In this document: positions 1-7,757 of the stretch, in pieces
How the letters are laid out: each line of letters starts with the position of its first letter
Position numbering within the stretch: position 1 is the first letter of the stretch
NCBI RefSeq assembly: GCF_014647915.1
Contig: NZ_BMQC01000011.1
Span: 80,662 to 144,661, forward strand
Direction: 5' to 3'
Origin: Pilimelia terevasa
GTDB lineage: Bacteria > Actinomycetota > Actinomycetes > Mycobacteriales > Micromonosporaceae
Length of the DNA stretch: 64,000 nucleotides
Notes under the pieces: model-generated
Told to the model about the DNA's origin: nothing
Seen by the model: the letters and a program-made list of their open reading frames with translations, nothing else
Databases searched by the model: none
Program-made: the position numbers and the translations under genes

Positions 1-572
1 TACAGCAGCCCGAGACTGTTGCGCAGGTCCGTGCGCGCTACCTCGGTCGCGTGGCCGTTGCGCCAGACGGTGATGGTGGCGCAGGCGCCGTCGCCGAACC
101 CGTCGCAGGTCAGCACCAGGTAGGGGCGGGCGGGGTCGGCGCGTAGGCCGTAGTAGGCGGTGGCGGCGTGGGTGCGGTGGTGTTCGTAGAAGCTGACCGG
201 CGCCTTCACGCCCACGCCGGCGAGGGCGTCGGTGACCTGGCGGCGGTTGGCCGGGGAGTCGTCGGCGAGCAGTTGCACCTCGTGGCGGGCGACGCCGGGT
301 CGGCGGTGGAAGTCGACGAGCCGGCGCAGGAACTCCTCACGCGGGCAGTGCGCGACCGGGCCGGTGCGGGCGCCGTAGGCGACGGCGGTCACGTCGGCCG
401 GATCCGCGGCGACGTGGCGCAGGCATGCGGCGATCGCCTCGCGGGGGAAGCCGATGTGTCCCTTGTTCCGGGTCAGGCGTTCCTCCTGCACGCAGTAGAT
501 CAGCCGGCCGTCGACGGCGATGGCGGCCGCGGAGTTGGCGCCGGCATGCAGGGCGAGGGTCAGGGCGGTCAC
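1..572 (-). CDS. Carbamoyltransferase, N-terminal part (cut by window edge)
   Basis: The visible 190 residues match the N-terminal domain of the NodU/CmcH/TobZ O-carbamoyltransferase family. These enzymes move a carbamoyl group from carbamoyl phosphate (through carbamoyl-AMP) to a hydroxyl of a natural product. Seen in the sequence are an opening LALHAGANSAAAI segment, VQEERLTRNKGHIGFP, the metal-site-like stretch FYEHHRTHAATAYY and then LVLTCDGFGDGACATI. The GTG start overlaps the stop of the upstream radical-SAM gene by four bases (GTGA), so the two are probably translationally coupled and in one operon. The C-terminal domain lies beyond the left edge. The substrate is unknown; the context suggests a modified peptide or a small molecule derived from it. 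Confidence 0.85.
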   Translation of the reverse strand, partial: MTALTLALHAGANSAAAIAVDGRLIYCVQEERLTRNKGHIGFPREAIAACLRHVAADPADVTAVAYGARTGPVAHCPREEFLRRLVDFHRRPGVARHEVQLLADDSPANRRQVTDALAGVGVKAPVSFYEHHRTHAATAYYGLRADPARPYLVLTCDGFGDGACATITVWRNGHATEVARTDLRNSLGLL

Positions 573-1960
573 GAGATGGCTCCGGCGGGCTGGCGGGTGG
601 GAATGTCGAGCAGGTCGGTGAACCACTGCCACTCGGCGAACTTCAGCTCGGCCAGCCGGGTCAGGTCCCCGGCCCGGGACTCGTGCAGCCCGGCGAGGAC
701 GGGCCGGACATGCTGGGCGTACCAGTCGGACAGCTGGGCGTCGAGGTCGGCGATCTCGGGGTCGGCGAACCGGAAGCCGCGGTGGAACGGTGCGGCATCG
801 AGCAGGCCGTCGTCGCGGATGCGGCGCTCGGCGACCGTGCCGGGGATGACCAGCAGCCGCGAGCGGGCCAGGAACTGCGGGACCCGGTGGCGGCCGAACT
901 CCTCCAGGGCGGCCAGCTCGGCGCGCAGGGCGGGCAGGGTTTGCCAGGGGTGCCAGAGGATGTAGCTGGCCACGGTGGTGATGCCGGCGGCATCAGCCGC
1001 CGCCACCACGCGGCGCAGGTGGTCCAGGTCCTGACGTTTGCCGTACAGGCGGTGCAGCGTGTCCGGGTTGAGCGACTCCACGCCGATGAGCAGTACGTCG
1101 ACGCCGGCTTCGGCGAGCAGGGTGATGGCTTCGCCGGTGAGGGTCTCGGACCGGATGTTCATGCTCAACCCCACCCGCCCAGCCAGGCCGTGGGCGTGGA
1201 GGGCGTCGCGGAGTTGGCCGGCGCGGCGGATGCAGGCGTCGCGGGTGCCGCCGAAGTCGACGTCGTCCATGGAGAAGCGGGTGGCGCCGGTCAGCTCGTG
1301 CAGGTGGGCGATGTCGGCGACCGCAGCGGCGATGGGGAGTTCGGTCCAGCCGGCGCCGAGGTCGGCGTTGTAGGCGCAGAAGGTGCAGCGGGATCGGCAG
1401 CCGCGGCTGGCCGACACCGACACCACCGCCTCCGGCTGCCGAGCCACATCCTCGGCGGTGAGGTCGAGCAGCGAGGTGTGGCCGCGCAGCGCGTCCGCCG
1501 CATCGGCGGCGACCGCGGCCACGAGCGGGTCGCGGGCGGGCCCGCTGTTGGGGTGCAGGCCGACGACGTGGTCGACGGCGCCGTGGGCGCGCAGCTCCGC
1601 GGCGGCGCTGGTGGCCAGCGGCCCGAACCCGAGCACCGCGACCGCGTGCCGGAAACGGGCGGCGGCCAGTTCGTCGGCGATCTCGGCCAGCCGCGGCCCG
1701 TAGGCGTCGGAGGTCCACAGGTGCACGATCAGCACGTCGAACCCGCCACCTGCGAGCACGTCGGCGAGCGGAGAGGCGTTGGCGGCGCGGTTGTAGGCGT
1801 CCAGCAGGCAAACGTGGTGGCCGCGGGCGCGTAGGTGGGCATGCAGGGCGAGCGCTTCGCCGTCGACGTGGTGCTGCTTGAACCCGCCCTCGTACAGGCT
1901 CGGCGCCCACAGCAGGATCCGCGCCCGCCGGGTCGGGGTCAGCACTCGCAGCGCCGGCAT
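569..1960 (-). CDS. Radical SAM protein with B12-binding-like N-terminal domain
   Basis: This 463-residue protein has the radical-SAM cluster motif SRGCRSRCTFCAYN (CxxxCxxC) near residue 165. It is preceded by about 150 residues with the alternating beta/alpha pattern of a cobalamin-binding-type domain (ILLWAPSLYEGG, then GGFDVLIVHLWTSDAYG). The classic cobalamin ligand motif DxHxxG is not evident, so B12 use is uncertain. The downstream part (FSMDDVDFGGT, LSMNIRSETL, LLIGVESLNPDTL) follows the barrel order of B12-type radical-SAM proteins. The ATG was chosen because it overlaps the preceding SPASM gene by 22 bases and begins the homologous region; the longer open frame upstream is antisense-free shadow. 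Likely role: a second tailoring step in the peptide pathway (methylation, ring formation or rearrangement cannot be told apart). Confidence 0.82.
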   Translation of the reverse strand: MPALRVLTPTRRARILLWAPSLYEGGFKQHHVDGEALALHAHLRARGHHVCLLDAYNRAANASPLADVLAGGGFDVLIVHLWTSDAYGPRLAEIADELAAARFRHAVAVLGFGPLATSAAAELRAHGAVDHVVGLHPNSGPARDPLVAAVAADAADALRGHTSLLDLTAEDVARQPEAVVSVSASRGCRSRCTFCAYNADLGAGWTELPIAAAVADIAHLHELTGATRFSMDDVDFGGTRDACIRRAGQLRDALHAHGLAGRVGLSMNIRSETLTGEAITLLAEAGVDVLLIGVESLNPDTLHRLYGKRQDLDHLRRVVAAADAAGITTVASYILWHPWQTLPALRAELAALEEFGRHRVPQFLARSRLLVIPGTVAERRIRDDGLLDAAPFHRGFRFADPEIADLDAQLSDWYAQHVRPVLAGLHESRAGDLTRLAELKFAEWQWFTDLLDIPTRQPAGAIS

Positions 1961-3150
1961 GGCGTGGCCACCTCCCCCCGGAACGCGGCCATCGTCGCCG
2001 AGGAGAACCACACCTGGTCCAGGTCGTCGGTCAGCAGGTTCCCGCACCGCATGGCTGGGTTCTCCACACCGAAGATGCAGGGGTAGATGTCGGCGCGCTG
2101 GTCCACGGCGAAGCCGACGGTGCCGCTGCCGCACGGCTCGTCGGGGTTGATCGTCTCGATCTCCACCGCGTGCAGCCGGGCCAGCCGCGCGCACTCCGGC
2201 ACGAGCGTGCCCATGATCTGCGCGTCGTCGAGGGTGTGCGCGACCGTGGAGCGGCCGACGGGCTTCTGCGGGAAGAACTTGAACCGCGAACAGCCCACCT
2301 GCACGCCGACCTTGACGATCTGCTCCAGCTCGGCAAGGTTCATCCGGTTGACCACCGTGTTGATCACCGGGGTGGCGAACTGCGCGATCTGCTCGATCCC
2401 CGCCAGCGTCCGGGCGAACGAGCGGGGGGCGCCGCGGATCAGCTCGTGCGTGGCGGCGGTGCCGCCGTCGAGTGATACCTGCACCGTGCCGACACCCAGC
2501 TCGCGCAGCCGGGTGAGGGTGCGTGGGGGTAGGACGGTGGCGTTGGTGCTGACCCCGAACCCCATCCCGCGGCCCAGGATCTCGCCGGCGATGTCGAAGA
2601 ACCCGTCCAGCATCAGGCTCGCCCCGCCGGTGACGTAGACGTCGAAGACGCCGTAGTCGTCGAGCCGCCCTATCACCTCCCGCCACGTCTCGGTCGGCAG
2701 CAGGAACGGGTCGGCTTTCGGGCCGCCGGAGCAGTAGCAGTGCAGGCACTTCTGATTGCACACGGTGAACGGCTGCAGGTGCACCCACATCGGTTTCAGC
2801 ACCGGCAACGCGGGCCGGCGCTCAGCGATTGCGCGGCCGGCCCCGTCCAGGTCCGCCGCGGTGACCGCAGTCGGGCGCTCGTCGGCGGCGACCAGCACGT
2901 CCTGGTCGAGAAGGCTGGCGACGATCTCCGCCCAGCCGGCCTCGGTGATCGGGTCCAGGCCGGGCACGTGCACCGCCGGCGACGGCGCGGCGGCGGGCCG
3001 GGACCGGTGGTGCAGCAGCACCAGCGCGACGGCGGCGGGGTGCAGGTTGAAGATGCGCCGCGGCCGGCCCCGCCACGCCAACGCCCCGAAGTGCTCATGC
3101 CGCAGCCGCAGATCCGGCGCGACGGTGATAGCCGCTGGAAGTACCGACAC
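1939..3150 (-). CDS. Radical SAM/SPASM peptide maturase with N-terminal PqqD/MftB-like domain
   Basis: This 403-residue protein resembles the MftC/PqqE class of peptide-modifying radical-SAM enzymes. The first about 90 residues (LRHEHFGALAWRG, RRIFNLHPAAVALVL) look like a fused PqqD/MftB-type recognition domain that would hold a leader peptide. The catalytic CxxxCxxC is TVCNQKCLHCYCSGG, followed by DVYVTGGASLML and GVGTVQVSLDGG. The C-terminal SPASM region carries cysteines in EPCGSG, YPCIFG, MRCGN and the final PCRRCEC, enough for auxiliary Fe-S clusters. The GTG start has the GGGAAGGGGGG-type Shine-Dalgarno just upstream. It lies 59 bases after the precursor gene, with a strong hairpin between, as is common between RiPP precursor and enzyme genes. 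The expected reaction is carbon-carbon, carbon-sulfur or carbon-oxygen crosslinking, or oxidative decarboxylation, of the precursor. Confidence 0.85.
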   Translation of the reverse strand: MSVLPAAITVAPDLRLRHEHFGALAWRGRPRRIFNLHPAAVALVLLHHRSRPAAAPSPAVHVPGLDPITEAGWAEIVASLLDQDVLVAADERPTAVTAADLDGAGRAIAERRPALPVLKPMWVHLQPFTVCNQKCLHCYCSGGPKADPFLLPTETWREVIGRLDDYGVFDVYVTGGASLMLDGFFDIAGEILGRGMGFGVSTNATVLPPRTLTRLRELGVGTVQVSLDGGTAATHELIRGAPRSFARTLAGIEQIAQFATPVINTVVNRMNLAELEQIVKVGVQVGCSRFKFFPQKPVGRSTVAHTLDDAQIMGTLVPECARLARLHAVEIETINPDEPCGSGTVGFAVDQRADIYPCIFGVENPAMRCGNLLTDDLDQVWFSSATMAAFRGEVATPCRRCEC

Positions 3151-3170
3151 CCTGACCCCCCTTCCCGGGT

Positions 3171-3202
3171 GGTGGGGCGGGCCTGCTGGCGCCCGCCCCA
3201 CC
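3171..3202 (-). terminator. Hairpin attenuator between precursor and maturase
   Basis: A perfect 12-bp stem (3171-3182 with 3191-3202) encloses an 8-base loop and is almost pure G+C. It has no U-tract. It lies between the candidate precursor stop and the maturase start, where a partial terminator or 3' stabiliser would give more precursor than enzyme message. The hairpin is directly visible; the attenuation role is inferred. Confidence 0.6.
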
Positions 3203-3209
3203 ACGACCA

Positions 3210-3371
3210 TCACTTCGCCGCCGACACCTGGCGGTCAGCGGTCGCGGCCTGCTTGCCGGTCGGGAACGGACGGTCCGGGGCGACTGTGCCCGAGTAGGTC
3301 CGGTGGCCGATCGACAGCGACGCCGCCGCGGTCGTCTCGTACGCCGTCACCGGCGGATACGTCGAGGACAT
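3210..3371 (-). CDS. Candidate RiPP precursor peptide (53 aa)
   Basis: This is a short ORF on the maturase strand with an AGGAGG Shine-Dalgarno about 8 bases before an ATG. The peptide starts MSSTYPPVTAYETTAAAS, continues through SIGHRTYSGTVAPDRPFPTG and ends in a polar tail QVSAAK. It has no cysteine or tryptophan, but three tyrosines and one phenylalanine, several threonines and prolines. Candidate core residues for radical-SAM chemistry are therefore Tyr/Phe/Thr. It has no membrane segment or signal peptide. It sits directly upstream of a radical-SAM/SPASM enzyme carrying its own recognition domain, so substrate is the most economical role. I recognise no known precursor family (not MftA, PqqA, FxsA or streptide-like). 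It could instead be a small regulatory peptide. Confidence 0.7.
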   Translation of the reverse strand: MSSTYPPVTAYETTAAASLSIGHRTYSGTVAPDRPFPTGKQAATADRQVSAAK

Positions 3372-3384
3372 GCCGATACCTCCT

Positions 3385-3419
3385 GCGATATCGCTGGGTT
3401 TCAGCGGGTACCTCCCGCT
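3385..3419 (-). promoter_or_regulatory. 5' leader of the peptide operon with two palindromes
   Basis: Between the XRE gene and the precursor are a 10-bp palindrome GCGATATCGC (3385-3394) and a 6-bp inverted repeat (3403-3408 with 3414-3419, AGCGGG/CCCGCT). They lie just upstream of the Shine-Dalgarno, so they would be in the transcript leader or serve as operator sites. No convincing -10/-35 pair was found. Confidence 0.35.
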
Positions 3420-3463
3420 ATCTACTCATTGACCCACCGCCCGCGCCGTGAGGCCAGAAGGCC

Positions 3464-3501
3464 GATCTGTACAAGTAGGAGGGTCGCTACTTGTACAGAT
3501 C
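3464..3501. promoter_or_regulatory. Perfect 15-bp inverted repeat (operator candidate)
   Basis: The arms GATCTGTACAAGTAG (3464-3478) and CTACTTGTACAGATC (3487-3501) are exact reverse complements separated by 8 bases. Each arm contains its own TGTACA palindrome, so two regulator dimers could bind in mirror orientation. The right arm overlaps the last codon and stop of the XRE gene; the repeat lies about 95 bases upstream of the precursor start. A binding site for the adjacent XRE protein is the obvious guess; a bidirectional terminator is the alternative. Confidence 0.55.
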
Positions 3502-3820
3502 ACCGTCCGGCGCCGCCGGGCCCGTCGTGCGATGCTCCCGACCCCGCCGCGCGCCGGCGACGGTCTGCGGCCAGTTGCTGAGCCCGCACCGGCGGCCACA
3601 GCGCCTCCAGCTCCCCACCAGCGACGAGGACCTTGTCGCAGCTGGCGGCCAGCTCCCGCGACGGCCAGCGCTCTGCCCGCTCGGTCTTGGCGACGGTCTG
3701 CGCGCTTTGAAAGACGAGGTCGGCCAACCCCTGCTGGGACAGCCCGCGCCGGATCCGCCATGAGCGCAGGGCGGCACCGAAGCGATGCGCCGGCGACGCG
3801 TCCGGGGTCAGGTCACTCAT
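3500..3820 (-). CDS. XRE-family helix-turn-helix regulator
   Basis: This 106-residue protein starts MSDLTPDASPAHRFG and has an XRE helix-turn-helix at residues 12-60 (LRSWRIRRGLSQQGLADLVF, QTVAKTERAERWPS). It continues with ACDKVL-type sequence common in actinomycete XRE-TPR proteins, but stops before any TPR domain. The first ATG of the homologous region was chosen over an upstream alternative in a low-complexity stretch. It lies directly upstream of the precursor operon, and the inverted repeat at its 3' end is a likely target. Binding DNA to control the peptide operon is inferred from position only. Confidence 0.8.
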   Translation of the reverse strand: MSDLTPDASPAHRFGAALRSWRIRRGLSQQGLADLVFQSAQTVAKTERAERWPSRELAASCDKVLVAGGELEALWPPVRAQQLAADRRRRAAGSGASHDGPGGAGR

Positions 3821-3986
3821 CCGGCCGGCCACAGCCACCACCACCCGGGCCACCGCAGCCGGCACCGCGCAGGGGGCACCCGGCCGGCGGGAGCTGGAAT
3901 CTCCGCCGGCCGGGGCTTTCCCCAACCCCCTCCGCTCGCCCCTCGGGTGGGCGAACGTCTTTCACCCGGCCGAAGCCGGACGCGGT

Positions 3987-5843
3987 TCACGCGCCGCTCC
4001 AGGTGAGCCGGCCCGCTTCGGCCATCACGTCGAACAGCGCCTCCGCATGCCCCGCGTCGACCGGCAAGCCGGTGGCGGTGGCGGCGCGCGCGGCGAGCAG
4101 CGGCACCGGGCTGGCGTCATCGACGGCGTGCGCGAGGGCGACCAGCCGGGCGTAGTCGGCCGGCCCGTCACCCAGCAGCCCCGCGAGCCGGCGGCGGCCG
4201 GCGGTGTTCAGCGCCTCGGCCAGGGCGTGCAGGGTCCAGGGGCCGGTCCAGCCGCGTAGCGGCACCCGCCCCACCGGCAGGCTCGTGACCGGCGGGGGCA
4301 GCGCCGGGGCGAGGCGGTGGGCGTGTTCGGCGACCTCCTTGCGCCGCGCCTCGACGTCGAGCAGCCCGCTGGGGTGCCAGCGGCTCAGGACATCGAGGCC
4401 GCCATGCGCGGAGTCGACGGCAGCGACGAGATCCGCGGTGGTGGGCTGGCGTGGGCCGCTGTCGCCGAGCAGGTCGGTGATGCGGCGCAACGCGAGGTCC
4501 GTGGCGGCGTCGGTGACCTCGGTCAGCGCCGGCCCGCCGATACACAGCGCCGTGACCGCGACGGCGGCGGTGATGGCGCCGAGCCGCAGCTCGGGGTAGG
4601 AGATCGTGGCCGGGGTGTCGCCGCTGGTGTGCTGGTACCTGTTCGGTTGCCGGCTGAGCCGGGCGGCGGGGATGCCGATGGCCGGGTCGGCGTAGAGGGC
4701 GTGGTCGCCTGCGCCGACGAACGGCACGACACCACGCGCCCAGGTCGGCAGCCGCACGGTGCCGGCGTAGGAGCGGACGTCCGGCTGGACCGCCCGGGCG
4801 GCGGCTTCCAGGGCACCGGCCAGCGGCGAGGGCTGGTGATCGGGCGACCCCTCGATCGTGAGGGTCCCGCCGCACAGCTGGGGATCTCCGCCCAGGGAGT
4901 CCAGGCACAGCACGAACTCCGGGCCGGCGTCGCCGGTGTCGGCGATGTCGTGCAGGAACGCCGCCGTACCGACCGTCTCCGGCGCCCACAGGAATGCGAG
5001 GTCGGGGCCGGCGTTGGCGCCGAAGATGGAGTAGGCGGCGTAGGCGATCGAGGTCAGTGCGGCGGCGCCGGAGGCGTTGTCGTCCGCGCCCGGGCCGGCG
5101 TGGCACAGGTGCGCGGACAGAAGCCCGTGCGGGCGCCCCTGGCGGCGGACCTTGCGGCGGGCGTAGACCAGCGGCATCGCCGCCGGCGGGTCGCCTTCGA
5201 CGAAGACGTGGACGTACTCGCCGGCGTCGGCGGCGTGCTGGAGCCGGGCGGCGTGCTGCAGCGACACCGAGAACACCGGCAGCCGGGTGCCGTCGGCGGC
5301 CTCCAGCCGCTCGACCAGCGAGGCATCGATGTTCGACCTGCGGTCCGTGCGGACGGCTACGCCGATCGCGCCCTGGTCGGCGAGCTGCTCCAACCGCGCA
5401 TCGAGTGCCAACCGCGGCGTGGGCGGTAGGAGGTAGAACGCGCCACTGATACGCCGGTCGGGGCTGCGTTCCAGGTCCACGACCGGGCCGGTCAGCCCGG
5501 TCGGCGGGGTGGCCGCGCAGCCGCGGGCCATGGTGCAGGGCTGCTCGGGGTAGGCGATCAGCGGGGCGCCGTCGCCGTTGATCGTCAGGGTCGCCGTCCG
5601 CACGGCCGGGGCGGTGCTGGGGGCGTGGTTCCACCAGTGGGCGTCCGCGGTGCCGGGTAGGTAGTGCCGCACGTGCACCTCGAGCCCGGCCCGGTCGGCG
5701 CGGGCGGCGACGAGTTCGGCGGCGGCGAGCAGCCCCTGGCCGCCCTGGGTCCGGTCGTGGCCGGCCAGCGTGGTCAGGTCGGTGCGCAGGGCGGCGGTGG
5801 AGATGACGTCGCCGTAGGCGGTGGCCAGGTCGGTCAAGCGCAC
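3987..5843 (-). CDS. M28-like zinc aminopeptidase (DUF4910-type)
   Basis: This 618-residue protein contains the metal-site signatures of M28-type co-catalytic zinc aminopeptidases. These are CHAGPGADDNASGAAAL (about residues 247-263, His and Asp ligands), WAPETVGT (about 290, Glu) and YQHTSGDTP (about 404, His ligand). An inserted PA-like region precedes the catalytic core, and an extra helical C-terminal 150 residues follows. There is no signal peptide, so it acts in the cytoplasm. It would trim N-terminal residues from peptides; beside a RiPP precursor it is a reasonable candidate for leader removal. A housekeeping or detoxification peptidase is the alternative. It begins a second minus-strand group with the GOLPH3-like, amidase and transporter genes. 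Confidence 0.8.
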   Translation of the reverse strand: MRLTDLATAYGDVISTAALRTDLTTLAGHDRTQGGQGLLAAAELVAARADRAGLEVHVRHYLPGTADAHWWNHAPSTAPAVRTATLTINGDGAPLIAYPEQPCTMARGCAATPPTGLTGPVVDLERSPDRRISGAFYLLPPTPRLALDARLEQLADQGAIGVAVRTDRRSNIDASLVERLEAADGTRLPVFSVSLQHAARLQHAADAGEYVHVFVEGDPPAAMPLVYARRKVRRQGRPHGLLSAHLCHAGPGADDNASGAAALTSIAYAAYSIFGANAGPDLAFLWAPETVGTAAFLHDIADTGDAGPEFVLCLDSLGGDPQLCGGTLTIEGSPDHQPSPLAGALEAAARAVQPDVRSYAGTVRLPTWARGVVPFVGAGDHALYADPAIGIPAARLSRQPNRYQHTSGDTPATISYPELRLGAITAAVAVTALCIGGPALTEVTDAATDLALRRITDLLGDSGPRQPTTADLVAAVDSAHGGLDVLSRWHPSGLLDVEARRKEVAEHAHRLAPALPPPVTSLPVGRVPLRGWTGPWTLHALAEALNTAGRRRLAGLLGDGPADYARLVALAHAVDDASPVPLLAARAATATGLPVDAGHAEALFDVMAEAGRLTWSGA

Positions 5844-5993
5844 GGAACTGCCTTTCGCGGAGCGGTTTCGGGCATGGCGGGATGGCCGCGCCGGCCCGTC
5901 GGACGGGGAACCTCGGGGCCGGCGCGGAGCCGGGGCGCTGCTAACGGGGTCGGAGGCCGGGCTCGGCGCGCGGTCGGCGCGGCGGGTGGGCGG

Positions 5994-6749
5994 TTAGGTG
6001 TAGACGGCGGTGGCGGCGTCGCCGATCGCTGCCTTGGTGACGGTGCCGATGATCGGCAGGCCGGCCAGCGGTCCGCCGGCGTAGCGGGTGGGGAGCCGGT
6101 CGATCGCGTCGGCGACGGCGGCGCGGACCTCGGGGACGGCTTGGTTGAAGAAGAACATCCGGTCGTGCAGCCCGAGCGCGTGCACGAGCACGCACAGCCC
6201 GTCGGTAACCGGATCCGGGGCCAGGCCCTTGACGATGTCCTGCCCGTCTACCGCGTCCCGGGCCCGCGCCCGGACGCGGACATTGAGGCCGCCGTCGGCG
6301 AGCGTGTGCCGCGGACCGAGCAGCCGACGGTGCACCGGCCGAAGCCGCCCGGCCACGACCAGGTACGCCTGGGTCCGCTCATACAGGCCGGGCGCGATCA
6401 ACCCCAGCGCGGTCGGCAGGGACAGGGTGCCGCCATGGACCCGCAGCCGGCCCATCGCCTCGGCCAGCAGCCGGTCCGTCGGCGGCTGCGCGAAGGACCG
6501 CACGAACACCCGCGTGTGATCGACGGTGGCGACCCCGGCGATCAGCAGGTCGGCCAGCGTCGCCCCCGCCAGGGCGACGGCCAGAGAGCGGGGGTTGACC
6601 AGGAGCTTGAACCGGCGGTCCTCGTCGTGGGCGAACAGGAACACCTCATCGCGCACCGTCAACGTGTGGGCGCCGCGGTCGCGGGCGTCGGCCGGGATCC
6701 GCTGCACCGCCACCACCCGCTCCCCAACGACCGCCCGCCCGGCGGTCAC
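5994..6749 (-). CDS. GOLPH3/VPS74-like (GPP34) protein
   Basis: This 251-residue protein has the layout of bacterial GPP34 phosphoproteins: RDEVFLFAHDEDR near the start, a hydrophobic ALAGATLADLLIAG helix, then helical repeats ending in a C-terminal hairpin. In eukaryotes the family binds phosphoinositides and Golgi glycosyltransferases; in actinomycetes it is common but of unknown function. The GTG start overlaps the amidase stop by four bases (GTGA), indicating an operon. How it serves the neighbouring genes is unclear. Confidence 0.75.
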   Translation of the reverse strand: MTAGRAVVGERVVAVQRIPADARDRGAHTLTVRDEVFLFAHDEDRRFKLLVNPRSLAVALAGATLADLLIAGVATVDHTRVFVRSFAQPPTDRLLAEAMGRLRVHGGTLSLPTALGLIAPGLYERTQAYLVVAGRLRPVHRRLLGPRHTLADGGLNVRVRARARDAVDGQDIVKGLAPDPVTDGLCVLVHALGLHDRMFFFNQAVPEVRAAVADAIDRLPTRYAGGPLAGLPIIGTVTKAAIGDAATAVYT

Positions 6750-7753
6750 CGGTACTCCCGACCGCGCTCGGCCAGCCGGCTGTGCACGCCCTCATACGGG
6801 GTGCCGCCGGGCACGTACCGCTTCGCGATCCCGGCCGCGATCGTGTAGTTCGCGTCCACGACGTTGCCGATCGGCGCGGTACCGGCCTGGGACAGCAGCT
6901 GGTACGAGTCGAGGGCGTCCATGCCGGTCAGCTCGCCGATCCAGCCGACCAGGTCGTGGCAGCCGGACCGGTAGGCGTCCTCCAACGGCCGCGCCACCCC
7001 GACCGAGAACAGCTCCGAGTCGGACTCGATCCGCGGCGTCGCCGTCGCCACCGCCTTGATCACGTCCACGATCAGGACCGTGGTCATCGCCGTCTCGACC
7101 GCTACGCCGCAGCACTCCCCCTCCCCCTGCCGGGCGTGCCCGTCGCCGAGGGCCAGCAGCGCCCCGTCGACGTTGACGGGCAGGTAGAGGGTGTTCCCGG
7201 CGCGCACGTGCGGGGTGTCGAGGTTCCCTCCGTGCCGGTCCGGGACGATCGTCAGACGCGCTTCCCCGGCTGCGGGGGCCACGCCGATGGTGCCGATCAT
7301 CGGCTCCAGGGGCAGATCCACCACGTGGTCGCTGCGGCGGGCGGTGAACCGGACGGTCCGCGTCGACCGGTCGATGTCGTAGCGCCAGACCCGCTCCTCG
7401 AGCCACGGCTGCAACGTCGCCGTGCTCGGGGTGCCGGTGAGTGCCCCGAAGCCGGGGAACGTCGCCGAGAACCCGTGGTCGCGGCGTGGGGTGATCGACA
7501 CGATGTGCACGGCGAGGGTGTCACCCGGCTCGGCGCCCTCGACGTGGATCGGGCCGGTCACCGGATTCAGGTTCGGGAACCGGCACACCCGCGACGGCAA
7601 GTCGTCGACGCTCAGCACGGCGCCGCCGAAGCAGTCCTCGGTCTGTACCTGCAGCACCTGGCCGGGCCGGACCTTGGCGATCGGGGGCACGCCGCCGAAG
7701 GTGTAGGCCAGCCGCTCGGCGGTGGCATCGAGGACGAGCAGATCATCGGACAT
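6746..7753 (-). CDS. Acetamidase/formamidase family protein
   Basis: This 335-residue protein matches the FmdA/AmdA family, which hydrolyses formamide or short amides to acid and ammonia. Typical segments are VRPGQVLQVQTEDCFGGAV, IHVEGAEPGDTLAVHI, GTIGVAPAAGEA, NLDTPHVRAGNTLYLPV and GDGHARQGEGECCGVAVE. The length is normal and the motifs look intact. It is followed with overlap by the GOLPH3-like gene and lies 4 bases from the permease stop, so they form one operon. Substrate is unknown; it may use an amide released or imported by the neighbouring genes. Confidence 0.88.
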   Translation of the reverse strand: MSDDLLVLDATAERLAYTFGGVPPIAKVRPGQVLQVQTEDCFGGAVLSVDDLPSRVCRFPNLNPVTGPIHVEGAEPGDTLAVHIVSITPRRDHGFSATFPGFGALTGTPSTATLQPWLEERVWRYDIDRSTRTVRFTARRSDHVVDLPLEPMIGTIGVAPAAGEARLTIVPDRHGGNLDTPHVRAGNTLYLPVNVDGALLALGDGHARQGEGECCGVAVETAMTTVLIVDVIKAVATATPRIESDSELFSVGVARPLEDAYRSGCHDLVGWIGELTGMDALDSYQLLSQAGTAPIGNVVDANYTIAAGIAKRYVPGGTPYEGVHSRLAERGREYR

Positions 7754-7757
7754 CGGG

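Noticed and set aside
425..1834. 469-residue plus-strand ORF
   Set aside because: Antisense to the radical-SAM gene; Gly/Val/Gln-rich composition typical of high-GC shadow frames.
569..2788. 739-residue extension of the second radical-SAM gene
   Set aside because: The N-terminal 275 residues are the out-of-frame image of the SPASM gene; homology and overlap place the start at 1960.
3408..3425. Sigma-70 promoter for the peptide operon
   Set aside because: No convincing -35/-10 pair with normal spacing could be found, so no promoter is claimed.
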